Origin: Sphingopyxis sp. DBS4
GTDB lineage: Bacteria; Pseudomonadota; Alphaproteobacteria; Sphingomonadales; Sphingomonadaceae
NCBI RefSeq assembly: GCF_024628865.1
Contig: NZ_CP102384.1
Coordinates: forward strand, 3,669,001-3,733,000
Direction: 5' to 3'
Length of the DNA stretch: 64,000 nucleotides
A program made the translations under genes and the position numbers. The notes below the pieces were generated by a model. The model searched no databases. It was not told where the DNA came from and saw nothing but the letters and a program-made list of their open reading frames with translations. Shown piece after piece: positions 1-9,210 of the stretch (position 1 is its first letter; each line of letters opens with the position of its first letter).

Positions 1-498
1 CTTCCCGCGGCGCAGCGATTTCCGGTCGATGCTTTCGCCGATCCATCAGCTCCGGTCATCGAACGGGTGATCGAGCCGCCCGTGCCGCCCGTGAGCGACC
101 GGATGGTGGCGACCGTGGCGGCGATGAACCGCAAGCAACCGTGGCAGGACCAGCGGCCGGCCGCCGCTGCCGGCCCCGCGCGCATCGCGCAGCGCCCCCA
201 ACCGCGACCCCAATCGGGCGCGCGACCAGCCACGGGCGCCCGCAAGACGATCGTCACCGGCAAATGGTGGGATGCCAAAGGGCCGCGAACGATCGAGCTC
301 GGCCCCAAGGGGCAGCAGGTGCTGAACGGCGGCTTCGCGACCCTCTTCTTCGTTGTCCTGATCGCCACCATCGTCGGGTTGTTCATCGCGCCGGTCCTGC
401 TGTTCATAGGCGCGTTTCTCGCCTTCCGGTTCGGGGGCAAGATATTGGCGCCGATCGGTGCGGGGATCGTCGACAAGGCGCTCGCGGAGAGGGCATAA
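1..498 (+). CDS. Membrane protein of unknown function (5' end probably cut by window edge)
   Basis: The frame is open from the first base of the window to a TAA at 496-498, and the upstream residues look coding, so the start probably lies outside. The first possible internal starts are GTG at 67 and ATG at 103 and 124, none with a clear ribosome binding site. The N-terminal part is rich in Pro, Ala and Gln and probably disordered. It is followed by a conserved-looking stretch with two Trp, then two hydrophobic segments near the C-terminus that should form a membrane hairpin. I do not recognise the family. Confidence 0.6.
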   Translation, partial: LPAAQRFPVDAFADPSAPVIERVIEPPVPPVSDRMVATVAAMNRKQPWQDQRPAAAAGPARIAQRPQPRPQSGARPATGARKTIVTGKWWDAKGPRTIELGPKGQQVLNGGFATLFFVVLIATIVGLFIAPVLLFIGAFLAFRFGGKILAPIGAGIVDKALAERA

Positions 499-521
499 CA
501 ACCCATCGCTAAAGAAACCGC

Positions 522-606
522 GTGCCCCCGCGAAGGCGGGGGCCCATCTCCTGTCGGTGCCATTTAGAACCGTCCGGAGATGGGTCCCCGCCTTCGCGGG
601 GATACA
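522..606. repeat. Palindromic intergenic repeat, family 1 (copy 1)
   Basis: An 85-base imperfect palindrome starts 24 bases after the stop of the first gene and ends 22 bases before the convergent stop of the next. The arms are about 26 bases, core CCCCGCGAAGGCGGGG then CCATCTCC, mirrored on the right. Each arm can also fold alone, CCCCGC pairing with GCGGGG around a GAAG loop. Further copies lie at 18042, 36658, 48741, 54262 and 56260. Confidence 0.9.
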
Positions 607-628
607 CCAGAGTATTGTTCGATCCGGC

Positions 629-1714
629 CTAGGCCGCCACCAGCGCCGGATAATCGGTATAACCCTCCGGCCCCGGCGAATACCAGGTCTGCGGATTGTC
701 GGCGGCCCATTCGGCGCCGGTGCGGATGCGCTCGACGAGGTCGGGGTTGCCGATGAACGGCCGGCCGAAGGCAACCGCATCGGCGGCGCCGCTGGCCAGC
801 GCCTCCTCGGCGAGCGCGGCGGTGTAATCGCTGTTGAGGATCAGCGGCCCCTTGAACGCCTGCCGAATCGCGGGCGACTGTTTCGGCACATCGGTGCGCC
901 CGAAGGTGCCGTCGGGGCCGGGCTCGCGCAGTTCGAGGAAGGCGATGCCGAGCGCATCGAGCGCAGCGGCGGCCGCGGGGAAGAGCTTTTCGGGGGCGCT
1001 GTCGTCGACCCCCTGCGTGTCGCCGTTAGGCGACAGGCGAACCGCGACGCGATCCTTGCCCCAGACGCCGATCAGCGCCTCGGTCACTTCGCGGAGCAGG
1101 CGAATGCGGTTCTCGACCGACCCGCCATAATCGTCGTCGCGCAAATTGCTGTTGTCGCGCAGAAACTGGTCGATCAGATAGCCGTTGGCCCCGTGAAGCT
1201 GAACCCCGTCGAAGCCGGCCTTCTTCGCATTCTCCGCCGCCTTCACATAGTCGCCGATCACGCGCGGAATCTCGTCGAGCCGCAGCGGCCGGGCTTCCTC
1301 CAGATCGCGGCGCCCGACCGGCGTATGCGCGCGGCCTTCGCCCTTGGTGGCCGACGCCGACACCGGCTGCTTGCCGTCGTTGAATACCGAATGGACGAGC
1401 CGCCCCATGTGCCAGAGCTGCGCGACGATGCGCCCGCCCGCGGCGTGGACCGCGTCGGTCACCGGCTTCCAGCCTTCGACCTGCGCGTCGGTCCACAGGC
1501 CCGGCGCGCTCGGCCAGCCGAGCCCTTCCTGCGAGATGCCGGTGGCTTCGGAAATGATCAGCCCGGCGGAGGCGCGCTGGCGGTAATAGTCGCGCGCCAG
1601 TTCGTTCGGCACGAAACCCGGCCCGGCGCGGCCGCGCGTCAGCGGCGCCATGATGATGCGATTCGGCGCCTCGATGGCCCCCAGCTTGATCGGGTCGAAC
1701 AGTGATGCGGTCAT
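629..1714 (-). CDS. Old yellow enzyme family NADH:flavin oxidoreductase (alkene reductase)
   Basis: FMN-dependent ene-reductase that reduces activated C=C bonds or nitro groups with NAD(P)H. The 361 residues are the usual length for the NemA / xenobiotic reductase group. Visible motifs are the flavin-binding Thr in APLTRGRA (near 23-30), QLWHMGR (99-105), the substrate-anchoring His and Asn in HGANGYL (174-180), NSNLRDDDYGGSVENR around 188-203, and AFGRPFIGNPDL near the C-terminus. The ATG follows an AAAGGTGG-type binding site. It stands alone, convergent with the gene on its left and divergent from the exporter on its right. The physiological substrate cannot be told from the sequence. Confidence 0.93.
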   Translation of the reverse strand: MTASLFDPIKLGAIEAPNRIIMAPLTRGRAGPGFVPNELARDYYRQRASAGLIISEATGISQEGLGWPSAPGLWTDAQVEGWKPVTDAVHAAGGRIVAQLWHMGRLVHSVFNDGKQPVSASATKGEGRAHTPVGRRDLEEARPLRLDEIPRVIGDYVKAAENAKKAGFDGVQLHGANGYLIDQFLRDNSNLRDDDYGGSVENRIRLLREVTEALIGVWGKDRVAVRLSPNGDTQGVDDSAPEKLFPAAAAALDALGIAFLELREPGPDGTFGRTDVPKQSPAIRQAFKGPLILNSDYTAALAEEALASGAADAVAFGRPFIGNPDLVERIRTGAEWAADNPQTWYSPGPEGYTDYPALVAA

Positions 1715-1827
1715 GCTTTTCCACCTTTCACTTTTATCCGCGACGCCTTGGCCGGTCGCCGCTATGGCCCGCGAAGCTATGGTCGCCGCGGCGCCGGCAC
1801 AATGGTGGGTAGCAAAAGAAAATCTAA

Positions 1828-2736
1828 ATGAGCAACAAGAGCGACAGTGTGGACAGCACGCCCATGGCCGCGACCGTCAATCGCTGGGCCTTTGCGGCGC
1901 TTCTCGGCGGCAATCTCGCGCTGTCGCTGACCGCGCTGGTCGTACGCTTCGCCGACACCGGCCCGGTCGCGGCGGGCGTGTGGCGCCTGTCGCTCGCGCT
2001 GCCGGTGCTGCTCGTGCTCGCGTGGCGCGAAACGGGGGGGCGTCCGCCCTCGCCCCGCGCGCTCTGGATCGCGACCGGCGCGGGACTCTTCTTCGCCTTC
2101 GATCTCGCCGCCTGGCACCTCGGCATCCTGCAGACCAAGGTCGCCAACGCGACCTTGTTCGGCAACAGCGCCAGCCTGCTGCTCGTGATCTGGGGGATCA
2201 TGCTGTCGCGGAGCTGGCCACGCAGCTGGCAGGCGCTCGCGATCTTCCTCGCCTTCGCGGGGTCGGCGCTGCTGATGGGACAGAGCTACGAAGCGTCGGC
2301 CGCCTATCTGGTCGGCGACCTGCTCAGTCTGCTCGCGGGCGCGCTCTACACCGGCTATGTGCTGATGATGCAGCGCGTGCGCGGCGAGGTCGGCGCCTGG
2401 TCGGCGCTCGCCATTTCGTCGGGTGCGGGCATCCCCGTGCTGCTCGTCACCGCGCTTGCGCTCGGCGAGACGATCCTGCCGCACGACTGGACGCCGCTGC
2501 TCGTCCTCGCGCTGATGAGCCAGCTTGTCGGCCAGGGCCTGCTGATCTGGGCGCTGCCGCGTTTCTCGCCGCTCGTCGTCGGGCTGACCCTGCTCGTCCA
2601 GCCGGTCGTCGCAGCGATCGCAGGCTGGCTGGTCTTCGGCGAGACGCTGAGCCTGTGGGAGATCGCGGGCGGCGCGATGGTCGCCGCCGCGCTCGTGCTG
2701 ATTCGGTTGCCGAGCCGCGCCGCGCGGCCTATCTGA
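1828..2736 (+). CDS. EamA / DMT-superfamily transporter
   Basis: Inner-membrane permease of the drug/metabolite transporter superfamily, 302 residues, made of two EamA repeats giving about ten hydrophobic segments. The first repeat begins near residue 17; the second carries the usual conserved Leu/Gly-rich stretch near LALMSQLVGQGLLIWALPRF. The substrate cannot be predicted. An in-frame Met at codon 13 is an alternative start. The stop codon overlaps the ATG of the following coq9-like gene (TGATG), which implies translational coupling of two functionally unrelated genes. Confidence 0.88.
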   Translation: MSNKSDSVDSTPMAATVNRWAFAALLGGNLALSLTALVVRFADTGPVAAGVWRLSLALPVLLVLAWRETGGRPPSPRALWIATGAGLFFAFDLAAWHLGILQTKVANATLFGNSASLLLVIWGIMLSRSWPRSWQALAIFLAFAGSALLMGQSYEASAAYLVGDLLSLLAGALYTGYVLMMQRVRGEVGAWSALAISSGAGIPVLLVTALALGETILPHDWTPLLVLALMSQLVGQGLLIWALPRFSPLVVGLTLLVQPVVAAIAGWLVFGETLSLWEIAGGAMVAAALVLIRLPSRAARPI

Positions 2737-3407
2737 TGGTCATGGCAGACACCCTTCCCGCCGATCCGACGCTCGACGAGATTCGCGCCGCACTCGCACC
2801 GTTGATCGCCGAGACGGCGGCCTTCGACGGTTTCAGCGACGCGGCGCTGGCCGACGCCGCGCAACGCGCCGGGGTCGATCCCGACGTCGCCCGCCTCGCC
2901 TTTCCCGGCGGCGGACGCGACATGGTCGACGCCTGGTTCGCGAGCATCGACGGCGCGATGGCCGACCGCTGGCCCGCCGAAAAGCTCGCACCGCTCAAGA
3001 TTCGCGAGCGGATCACGACGCTCGTCGAAACGCGCATCGACCTGCTCGCCGGAACCCGCGAATCGCTGCGCCGCGCGCTCGCTCTGCTCGCGCTGCCGGC
3101 GAATGCCCCGCACGCCGCGAAGCTCGGCTGGCGCGCCGCCGACCTGATGTGGCGGCTCGCGGGCGACACCGCGACCGACTACAACCACTACAGCAAGCGC
3201 GCGATCCTCGGCGCGGTTTACGGCTCGACGATGGCGGTGTTTCTCAACGACGAGAGCGAAGGCTTCGCTGACACCCGCGCCTTCCTCGCCCGCCGCATCG
3301 ACAGCGTGATGCGCTTCGAGGCGTGGAAACACCGCCGCGCATCGCGCAGCATCGAGCGCCCCAGCCTCGCCCGCTTCGTCGGCCGTCTGCGCTATCCGGG
3401 ACGCTGA
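2736..3407 (+). CDS. coq9: COQ9 family ubiquinone biosynthesis protein
   Basis: Predicted lipid-binding accessory protein of ubiquinone synthesis; in eukaryotes COQ9 presents intermediates to the COQ7 hydroxylase. The 223-residue protein has an N-terminal TetR-like helical segment (about 1-80) and the conserved COQ9 C-terminal block with the WRAADLMWRLAGDTATDYNH motif around 130-150, followed by YSKRAILGAVYGSTMAVFL. The start ATG at 2736 overlaps the stop of the exporter; a second Met two codons on is equally possible. Assignment rests on the characteristic C-terminal motif. Confidence 0.88.
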   Translation: MVMADTLPADPTLDEIRAALAPLIAETAAFDGFSDAALADAAQRAGVDPDVARLAFPGGGRDMVDAWFASIDGAMADRWPAEKLAPLKIRERITTLVETRIDLLAGTRESLRRALALLALPANAPHAAKLGWRAADLMWRLAGDTATDYNHYSKRAILGAVYGSTMAVFLNDESEGFADTRAFLARRIDSVMRFEAWKHRRASRSIERPSLARFVGRLRYPGR

Positions 3408-3443
3408 ACGCAATTTACAAACAGGGCTGGCCTTCGCCTGCTG

Positions 3444-3465
3444 TTATTGATAATCGCTCGCAATG
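3444..3465. promoter_or_regulatory. Possible Fur-type operator at the feoAB start
   Basis: The AT-rich string TTATTGATAATCGCTCGCAA runs into the feoA start codon. It contains a GATAAT half-site and a degenerate second half in inverted orientation. Iron uptake genes are expected Fur targets, but the match is partial and lies very close to the ATG, so this is only a candidate. Confidence 0.25.
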
Positions 3466-3711
3466 ATCGCGAAGCTCGATTCCTCACCGCTCGGCATTGC
3501 CGTGCGCATCGCCCGCATCGACTGGAACGCCATGTCGCAGGACGAGGGGCGGCGCCTGCGGGAATTCGGGCTGCTCGAAGGATGTGAAATCACGCCGCGC
3601 CATCGCGGCAGCATCTTTTCGCGCGATCCGCTCGCGCTGACGATCGGGCGGATGCAGGTGATCATCCGCGCGCGGCAGGCCGCGGCGATCGAGGTCGAAC
3701 CCGCCGCATGA
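3463..3711 (+). CDS. feoA: FeoA family ferrous iron transport accessory protein
   Basis: Small cytoplasmic SH3-like protein that works with FeoB in Fe(II) uptake. The 82 residues match the usual FeoA length, with the typical REFGLLEGCEI turn near residues 28-38 and a C-terminal segment ending in a conserved IIRARQAAAIEV strand. It lies 10 bases before feoB, so the two are surely one operon. No clear Shine-Dalgarno precedes the ATG. Confidence 0.9.
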   Translation: MIAKLDSSPLGIAVRIARIDWNAMSQDEGRRLREFGLLEGCEITPRHRGSIFSRDPLALTIGRMQVIIRARQAAAIEVEPAA

Positions 3712-3721
3712 AACGAATGAT

Positions 3722-5587
3722 ATGACCGGCGCCATCCCCTCCATCGCCCTCGTCGGCAATCCCAATGCCGGCAAGTCGAGCCTGTTCAACGCGCTGACCG
3801 GCGCGCGGCAGAAGATTGCCAATTATCCCGGCGTCACCGTCGAGCGAAAGGCGGGTCATGCGAGCTTCGCCGACGGCCGCCCGCTGTCGCTGATCGACCT
3901 TCCCGGCACTTACAGCCTGACCCCCGCGAGCCTCGACGAAGCGGTGACGCGCGACGTCGTGCTCGGCAAGCAGGCGGGCGAGGCGCGCCCCGACGCGCTG
4001 ATCGTCGTCGTCGATGCCGCGAACCTCGACAATCATCTCTGCTTCGCGCTCGAATTGCTCGCGCTCGGCCTGCCGACCGTGGTCGCCCTCAACATGCTCG
4101 ACCTTGCGACACGCGACGGGCTGACGCTCGATCCCGAACGGCTGTCGCGCGAACTCGGCGTCCCCGTCGTCCCGACCGTCGCCGTGCGCAAGCGCGGGCT
4201 TGCCGAGCTGCTCGAGGCGGTCGACGGCGCGATCGCCGCGCACCAGCCGCGCACCGCGGTGGCGCCGCCGCCGAACGACGCTTCGCTCCACCAGCGTGCC
4301 CGCGCGATCGCGCGCGCCGCGACGATCGACGAGACGCCGGTGCGCCGCTGGACCCAGCGCGTCGATTCGGTCGTGCTCCACCCGGTCGGCGGCCTCGTCA
4401 TCCTGCTCGCGCTGATGTTCGTGATGTTTCAGGCGGTCTATGCCGCCGCCGAAGCGCCCGCCGACTTCCTCGAAGGCGGGATCGGCGTGCTGCAGGGCTG
4501 GGTCGTCGACACCCTGCCCGACGGCTTCCTGCGCGGGCTGATCGTCGAGGGGCTGCTCGCGGGCGTCGGCGCGGTGATCGTCTTTCTGCCGCAGATATTG
4601 ATCCTCTTTCTCTTCATCCTGCTGCTCGAGGCGTCGGGATACATGACCCGCGCCGCCTTCCTGATGGACGGGCTGATGGGCAAGGTCGGCTTGTCGGGGC
4701 GCGGATTCATTCCCCTGCTCTCCAGCTTCGCCTGCGCTGTGCCCGGCATCATGGCGACGCGGTCGATCCCCGACGAGAAGGACCGGCTGACGACGATCCT
4801 GATCGCGCCGCTGATGACCTGTTCGGCGCGAATGCCCGTTTACACGCTGGTCATCGGTGCCTTCATTCCCGCACGAACCGTCGGCGGCTCGCCGGTCGGG
4901 TTGCAGGGCCTCGTCCTCTTCGGCCTGTTCCTGAGTGGCATCGTCGGCGCGCTGCTAGTCGCCTGGGTCCTTCGCCGTTCGGTGACCAAGGGCAATGCCG
5001 CGGGCTTCATGATGGAGATGCCGCGCTATCAATGGCCGCGGCTGAACGACATCGCCATCGCGCTATGGCAGCGCGCGTGGATTTTCCTCCGCCGCGCGGG
5101 CACGATCATCGCGATGACGACGGTGGTGCTGTGGCTGCTGCTGAGCTTTCCCAAGGCGCCCGCGGACAGCGACGTGCGCCAGGTCGACTATAGCGTCGCG
5201 GGCCATATCGCGAGCGGGCTGGAGGCCGTCGTGAAGCCGATCGGCTTCAACCACGACATCGCGCTCGCGCTGATCCCGGCGATGGCGGCGCGCGAGGTCG
5301 CGGTCTCCGCGCTCGCCACCGCCAATGCGATCGACGCCGGCGACGACGAGGAAGCGGTGGCGATGTCGCTCGGCGAGCGCCTTCAGGGCCGCTGGAGCCT
5401 CGCGACCGCGCTCGCTTTCCTCGCCTGGTTCGTCTTCGCGCCGCAGTGCATTTCGACGATCGCAATCACACGGCGCGAGACCAACGGGTGGAAATGGCCG
5501 CTGTTCATGGTTGGCTATTTGTTCGCACTCGCCTATGCCGCTGCTGGTATCACTTACTGGACGGCCGTCGCCTTCGGACTCGGCTGA
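3722..5587 (+). CDS. feoB: Ferrous iron transporter FeoB
   Basis: Inner-membrane Fe(II) transporter with a cytosolic GTPase domain. The N-terminal G domain shows G1 GNPNAGKSS (12-20), G3 DLPGTYSL (59-66) and G4 NMLD (124-127). The rest holds several membrane segments including the paired Gate regions; conserved cysteines are seen in [29 protein letters not shown] and [10 protein letters not shown]. At 621 residues it is the shorter alphaproteobacterial form rather than the roughly 770-residue enterobacterial one. No feoC is present downstream; ssb follows instead. Confidence 0.96.
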   Translation: MTGAIPSIALVGNPNAGKSSLFNALTGARQKIANYPGVTVERKAGHASFADGRPLSLIDLPGTYSLTPASLDEAVTRDVVLGKQAGEARPDALIVVVDAANLDNHLCFALELLALGLPTVVALNMLDLATRDGLTLDPERLSRELGVPVVPTVAVRKRGLAELLEAVDGAIAAHQPRTAVAPPPNDASLHQRARAIARAATIDETPVRRWTQRVDSVVLHPVGGLVILLALMFVMFQAVYAAAEAPADFLEGGIGVLQGWVVDTLPDGFLRGLIVEGLLAGVGAVIVFLPQILILFLFILLLEASGYMTRAAFLMDGLMGKVGLSGRGFIPLLSSFACAVPGIMATRSIPDEKDRLTTILIAPLMTCSARMPVYTLVIGAFIPARTVGGSPVGLQGLVLFGLFLSGIVGALLVAWVLRRSVTKGNAAGFMMEMPRYQWPRLNDIAIALWQRAWIFLRRAGTIIAMTTVVLWLLLSFPKAPADSDVRQVDYSVAGHIASGLEAVVKPIGFNHDIALALIPAMAAREVAVSALATANAIDAGDDEEAVAMSLGERLQGRWSLATALAFLAWFVFAPQCISTIAITRRETNGWKWPLFMVGYLFALAYAAAGITYWTAVAFGLG

Positions 5588-5619
5588 TCCTCCCAAACTT
5601 CAAGCGGAGCGGAGCGGCG

Positions 5620-6177
5620 ATGGCTGGCAGCGTCAACAAGGTAATTCTCATCGGCAATCTGGGCGCCGATCCCGAAATCAAGTCGTTCCAGAACGGCGGC
5701 AAGATCGCCAACATCCGCATCGCGACCAGCGAACAGTGGAAGGACCGGATGACCGGCGAGCGCAAGGAGCGCACCGAATGGCATAACGTCGTGATCAACG
5801 GCGAAGGGCTGGTCGGCGTCGTCGAGCGCTACCTCAAGAAGGGCTCGAAGGTTTATATCGAAGGCTCGCTTCGCACCCGCAAGTGGCAGGACCGCGACGG
5901 CAACGACCGCTATACGACCGAAGTCGTGATCGCGGGCATGGGCGGCACCCTCACCATGCTCGACGGCGCACCGGGCGGCGGTGGTGGTTCGCGCGGCGGC
6001 GGCGATAGCTGGGGCCAGGGCGGCGGCAGCTCGGGAGGTTCGGGCGGCGGCTGGGATCAGGGCGGCTCGTCCGGCGGCGGAAGCTCGGGCGGCGGCTGGA
6101 ACCAGGGCGGCGGCGGTTCGGGCGGCGGCAGCCGCCCGCCCTTCGACGACGATCTGGACGACGACGTCCCCTTCTGA
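5620..6177 (+). CDS. ssb: Single-stranded DNA-binding protein
   Basis: Binds and protects ssDNA in replication, recombination and repair. The 185-residue protein has an N-terminal OB fold (about 1-110, beginning [20 protein letters not shown]), a long Gly/Ser-rich linker with tandem GGGW-D/N-QGG units, and the acidic tip DDDVPF that recruits partner proteins. The ATG at 5620 has a GGAGCGG-type site upstream; longer upstream readings enter feoB and are not credible. It sits 33 bases after feoB and 11 before mmcB. Confidence 0.97.
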   Translation: MAGSVNKVILIGNLGADPEIKSFQNGGKIANIRIATSEQWKDRMTGERKERTEWHNVVINGEGLVGVVERYLKKGSKVYIEGSLRTRKWQDRDGNDRYTTEVVIAGMGGTLTMLDGAPGGGGGSRGGGDSWGQGGGSSGGSGGGWDQGGSSGGGSSGGGWNQGGGGSGGGSRPPFDDDLDDDVPF

Positions 6178-6188
6178 GGCGCTGACCC

Positions 6189-6653
6189 ATGGCGAGTGAC
6201 CTGCTGACCGCCGCGGACGTCGCGCGCGGCGTGTGCCGGCTGTTCGCGCAGCAGGGGCTCGTCGCGATCCCCGAGGTGACGCTTCCCAACGGCCGCCGCA
6301 CCGACCTCACCGCGATCGACGCGCGGGGCAATATCACGATCGTCGAGATCAAGGTCAGCCGCGCCGACCTGCACGGCGATGGCAAATGGCCCGATTATTG
6401 CGACTGGTGCGACCGCTTCTATTGGGCGCTTGCCGCGGGGCTCGACCCCGCGATCCTCGAAACCGAAGGCTACGAAAGCTCCGGCCTGATCGTCGCCGAC
6501 CGCTATGGCGCCGCGGTGGTGCGCGAAGCCGCGCACCGCAACCTCGCCCCCGCGCGCCGCAAGGCCGAACTGCTCCGCATTGGCCGGCTCGCGATGCGGC
6601 GGTCGATGATCATCGCGGACCCCGAACTGGCAGCGGGTTGGGTTGAGGGGTGA
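6189..6653 (+). CDS. mmcB: MmcB family DNA repair protein
   Basis: Matches the MmcB-like family (formerly DUF1052), known in Caulobacter as an SOS-type DNA damage gene. The 154 residues fit. A PD-(D/E)XK nuclease-like core is visible: Asp in NGRRTDLTAI, then IVEIKVSRADL with the E-x-K pair, then a conserved KWPDYCDWCDRFYWAL stretch. Placement right after ssb is consistent with a repair role. No LexA box was recognised upstream. The biochemical activity is inference from the fold. Confidence 0.85.
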   Translation: MASDLLTAADVARGVCRLFAQQGLVAIPEVTLPNGRRTDLTAIDARGNITIVEIKVSRADLHGDGKWPDYCDWCDRFYWALAAGLDPAILETEGYESSGLIVADRYGAAVVREAAHRNLAPARRKAELLRIGRLAMRRSMIIADPELAAGWVEG

Positions 6654-6668
6654 GCGCCTGTCCGAATC

Positions 6669-6890
6669 ATCTCACGCAAAGGCGCCAAGGCGCAAAGAAG
6701 ACGAGCCGCGGCGGCGCATCTGGTCCCTGAACGGGCCGGACTTTGTCCGGTCAATCTCAGATGAACAGCCTCTTGCCCCAGGACAGGCAGCTCAACAGCG
6801 CGCACCCTCTTTGTGCCTTTGTGTGAGACTATCCAAAAATCACGCCGTTGGCGCAGTTCTTCTTTGCGCCTTGGCGCCTTTGCATGAGAT
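6669..6890. repeat. Large inverted repeat with 33-base arms (family 7, copy 1)
   Basis: The whole gap between the convergent mmcB and ribE genes is one structure. The left arm at 6669-6701 (begins ATCTCACGCAAAGGCGCC) and the right arm at 6858-6890 are reverse complements at 32 of 33 positions. Inside lies CCGGACTTTGTCCGG at about 6737 and a CTCTTTGTGCCTTTGTGTGA segment near 6806. A related element is at 21868-22115. Confidence 0.88.
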
Positions 6891-6907
6891 CCATCAAAAA
6901 CCCGCGC

Positions 6908-7534
6908 TCACCCCCGCGCCTGCATCCGCGCCAGATAGCGGGCGAGGACATCGATCTCTAGATTGACCGGGCGCCCCGCCACGGCTTCGTCCAGCGTCGT
7001 CATCGCCTGCGTGTGCGGGATGATGTTGAGCGTGAAATGCGCGGTGCCGTCCGGCTGATCGATCACGTCGTTGACCGTCAGCGACACGCCGTCGAGGGTG
7101 ATCGAGCCCTTGGGCGCGATATGCGGCGCGAGCGACGCGGGCGCCTCAACAGTGACCTTGACGCTGTCACCCACGGGCTCGATCGCGACGATCCGCCCGA
7201 CCGCGTCGACATGGCCGGTGACGATATGGCCGCCGAGTTCATCGCCAACGCGCAGCGCGCGTTCGAGGTTGAGGCGGCGCCCCGCGTCCCACATCCCCGG
7301 CGCGGTGCGCGCAAGCGTTTCGGCGCTCGCGTCGATCGCGAACCAGCCGCCCGGCCCGTTGCTGCCCGCATCGACGCCCTTGTCGACGACGGTCAGGCAC
7401 GCGCCCGAACAGGCGATCGACGCGCCGAGAGCGATGCTGTCCACATCATAGCTTGTGCCGATGACGAGCCGCGTGTCGCCGCGGTCTTCATGGGTCAGGA
7501 TGGTGCCGATGTCGGTGATGATGCCGGTGAACAT
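6908..7534 (-). CDS. ribE: Riboflavin synthase alpha subunit
   Basis: Converts two 6,7-dimethyl-8-ribityllumazine molecules into riboflavin plus a pyrimidine. The 208 residues comprise two lumazine-binding repeats; the first begins with the diagnostic MFTGII, the second with GGHIVTGHVDAVGRI near residue 95-110. It lies 9 bases downstream of ribD on the same strand, forming a riboflavin operon. No ribB/ribA or ribH is in the window and no FMN riboswitch was recognised upstream of the operon. Confidence 0.96.
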   Translation of the reverse strand: MFTGIITDIGTILTHEDRGDTRLVIGTSYDVDSIALGASIACSGACLTVVDKGVDAGSNGPGGWFAIDASAETLARTAPGMWDAGRRLNLERALRVGDELGGHIVTGHVDAVGRIVAIEPVGDSVKVTVEAPASLAPHIAPKGSITLDGVSLTVNDVIDQPDGTAHFTLNIIPHTQAMTTLDEAVAGRPVNLEIDVLARYLARMQARG

Positions 7535-7543
7535 AAAAGCCTC

Positions 7544-8539
7544 TTAATCCCTTCGCACCCGCTCGTAGACGTCGAGCCGGTCGCTGCCAAGCATCCGGCC
7601 GTCGGCGAGGCGCCAGCGGCCGTGCGCCGCAGCCAGGTCGGTCAAACCGATGTCGCCGAGCGCGGCTTTGCCGCCGCCGATCAGGATCGGCGCGCGATAG
7701 AGGAGCAACCGGTCGACGCGGTCGGCGGCCAGAAAGGCCGACGCCGCGCCGGCGCCGCCCTCGACCAGCACCGAATCGACGCCGTCGATCGCGTCGGGCG
7801 AAGCGACCGCGGTCCACCCTTCGGGCGCTGACCCGTGCGTCAGGAGCAATTTGCGCGGGCTGCGGTCTTCGAGCCCCGGCAGCCGCACGTCGAGCCGCGG
7901 CGCGTCGGCCGCGAACGTCCCGCGCCCGACGAGAATCGCCTGATGCATCGCGCGTTCGAGATGCCCATGCGCGCGCGCGCGGTCGCCGGTGATCCAGCGG
8001 CTCGCCCCGTCCGGCATCGCGATGCAGCCGTCGAGCGAGGTTGCGAGCTTGAGGGTGACGAAGGGTCGGCCTTCGTGCCGCCGCGTCCACCATGGCGCCA
8101 TCGCAGCGCGCGCCTCGGCGGGCAGCACGCCCTCGACGACCTCGATCCCCGCCGCGCGCAGCCGCGCGATCCCGGCGCCGTCGGTGCGCGGGTCGGGATC
8201 GCGCGCCGCGATCACGACGCGGGCGACGCCGGCGGCGATCAGCAGGTCGCTGCACGCTGGACCGCGGTCGCTGGCGTGGGCGCAAGGTTCGAGGCTGACA
8301 TAGGCGGTCGCCCCCCGCGCAGCGTCCCCCGCAGCCGCAAGCGCGACCGCTTCGGCATGCGGGCGGCCGCCGGCCTGGGTCCAGCCCCGTGCGACGATCC
8401 GCCCCCCCGCTTTCGCGGAGGCAGGCTGGACAAGAAGACAGCCAACATTGGGGTTCGGCGCCGCAGTCGGCCGCCCGCGCCGCGACAGCGCGATCGCGGA
8501 GGCCATCCAGTCGGCGTCGGTCGGCGGCGCGGGCTGCAT
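7544..8539 (-). CDS. ribD: Bifunctional riboflavin deaminase/reductase RibD
   Basis: Performs the deamination and side-chain reduction steps of riboflavin synthesis. The N-terminal zinc deaminase (about 1-150) shows PNPNVGC, the catalytic HAEAVAL and the CAHASDRGPAC zinc motif; the C-terminal DHFR-like reductase begins near TLKLATSLDGCIA and contains RWITGDRARAHGHLER and LVEGGAGAA. The 331 residues are slightly shorter than average. The ATG overlaps the stop of the upstream membrane protein gene by one base, suggesting coupled translation. Confidence 0.95.
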   Translation of the reverse strand: MQPAPPTDADWMASAIALSRRGRPTAAPNPNVGCLLVQPASAKAGGRIVARGWTQAGGRPHAEAVALAAAGDAARGATAYVSLEPCAHASDRGPACSDLLIAAGVARVVIAARDPDPRTDGAGIARLRAAGIEVVEGVLPAEARAAMAPWWTRRHEGRPFVTLKLATSLDGCIAMPDGASRWITGDRARAHGHLERAMHQAILVGRGTFAADAPRLDVRLPGLEDRSPRKLLLTHGSAPEGWTAVASPDAIDGVDSVLVEGGAGAASAFLAADRVDRLLLYRAPILIGGGKAALGDIGLTDLAAAHGRWRLADGRMLGSDRLDVYERVRRD

Positions 8540-9018
8540 CAGGGCTGGTTTTGTCCCGCCGGAGCGGATTGCGGCCCACGCGCCGCGCGTTCGGCCAGCG
8601 TCGAGCGCGTCCTCGCAGGCGCGGGCTTTTTCATCGCCGCTGCCGCCGCGGCGTCGCCCAATGTCTCGCGTGTCACCCGGTCGGCTTCGGTCGAATCATA
8701 GTCGACCCCCAGGCTTTTCGCGAGCCGCTGATATTCGGCGCGCTTTTCGGCATTGAGGCGCGTCGTCTCCTTCGCCCGCGCGACCCAGTCGGCGCGAATC
8801 TCGCCTTCGCTTCGCGTCGCCTTCCAATTTTCGAAATAGATGATCTGCGGCTTCGGCTTCTCATAAGGGATCAGATATTCCGAGACGCCGTGGAAAATAA
8901 CCCACGTCAGCGCGAGCGCGACGCCCCAGATCGCCCAGCGATGCGGGCGCGGTTCGCGGATATAGCCCCAGAAATCACTGAGGCCGCCGGTGACATCCAC
9001 TTTGTTGAACATTCGCAT
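8539..9018 (-). CDS. Conserved small membrane protein of unknown function upstream of ribD
   Basis: A 159-residue protein with one clear membrane helix near residues 28-48 (WAIWGVALALTWVIFHGVSE), a conserved middle part containing IIYFENWKATRSEGEI, a helical Lys/Glu/Arg-rich region, and a low-complexity C-terminal tail rich in Ala, Arg and Pro. It is the first gene of a likely three-gene unit with ribD and ribE, overlapping ribD by one base. I do not know its function; the context hints only at co-expression with riboflavin synthesis. Confidence 0.8.
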   Translation of the reverse strand: MRMFNKVDVTGGLSDFWGYIREPRPHRWAIWGVALALTWVIFHGVSEYLIPYEKPKPQIIYFENWKATRSEGEIRADWVARAKETTRLNAEKRAEYQRLAKSLGVDYDSTEADRVTRETLGDAAAAAAMKKPAPARTRSTLAERAARGPQSAPAGQNQP

Positions 9019-9103
9019 GGTCCCAATTTAGGGGAAGTCGATCGAGATTGCGAGCGCCCCATATCGCGACGGCGATTGCACACGATAGGGAGAGAAGGCG
9101 CTT

Positions 9104-9187
9104 ATGATTGCAAAAAATGCAATTGCGGATGCTTATTTCGCAGTTGCGAAATTCATTGTGCAGTGCAATATCACACTTGCCTTTTAG
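9104..9187 (+). CDS. Candidate 27-residue hydrophobic peptide (or structured small RNA)
   Basis: On the forward strand GGGAGAGAAGG at 9088-9098 stands 5 bases before an ATG that opens 27 codons ending in TAG at 9185-9187. The peptide begins MIAKNAIADAYFAVAK, is Ala/Ile/Phe-rich with only three charged residues, and could be an amphipathic or membrane helix. A strong intrinsic terminator follows at 9211, with no other forward gene for it to serve. The binding-site region can pair with the 3' region (GGGAGAG with CTCTCCC at 9193-9199; AAGGC with GCCTT at 9179-9183). The coding stretch is much more AT-rich than its surroundings. It could instead be a non-coding RNA; no homolog is known to me. 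Confidence 0.4.
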   Translation: MIAKNAIADAYFAVAKFIVQCNITLAF

Positions 9188-9210
9188 GCATCCTCTCCCA
9201 AAAACTTTCA

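Noticed and set aside
2110..2135. TGGCAC motif resembling a sigma-54 -24 element
   Set aside because: Inside the exporter coding sequence and the -12 part does not fit; no convincing sigma-54 promoter was found in the window.
6643..6966. Small open frames with LCALAPLHEI-like sequence in the repeat after mmcB
   Set aside because: They are translations of the CTTTGCGCCTTTGCG-type inverted repeat, a known source of spurious proteins, and run across the element and into ribE.
9019..9103. FMN riboswitch upstream of the riboflavin genes
   Set aside because: None of the conserved RFN-element segments is visible before the three-gene ribD unit.
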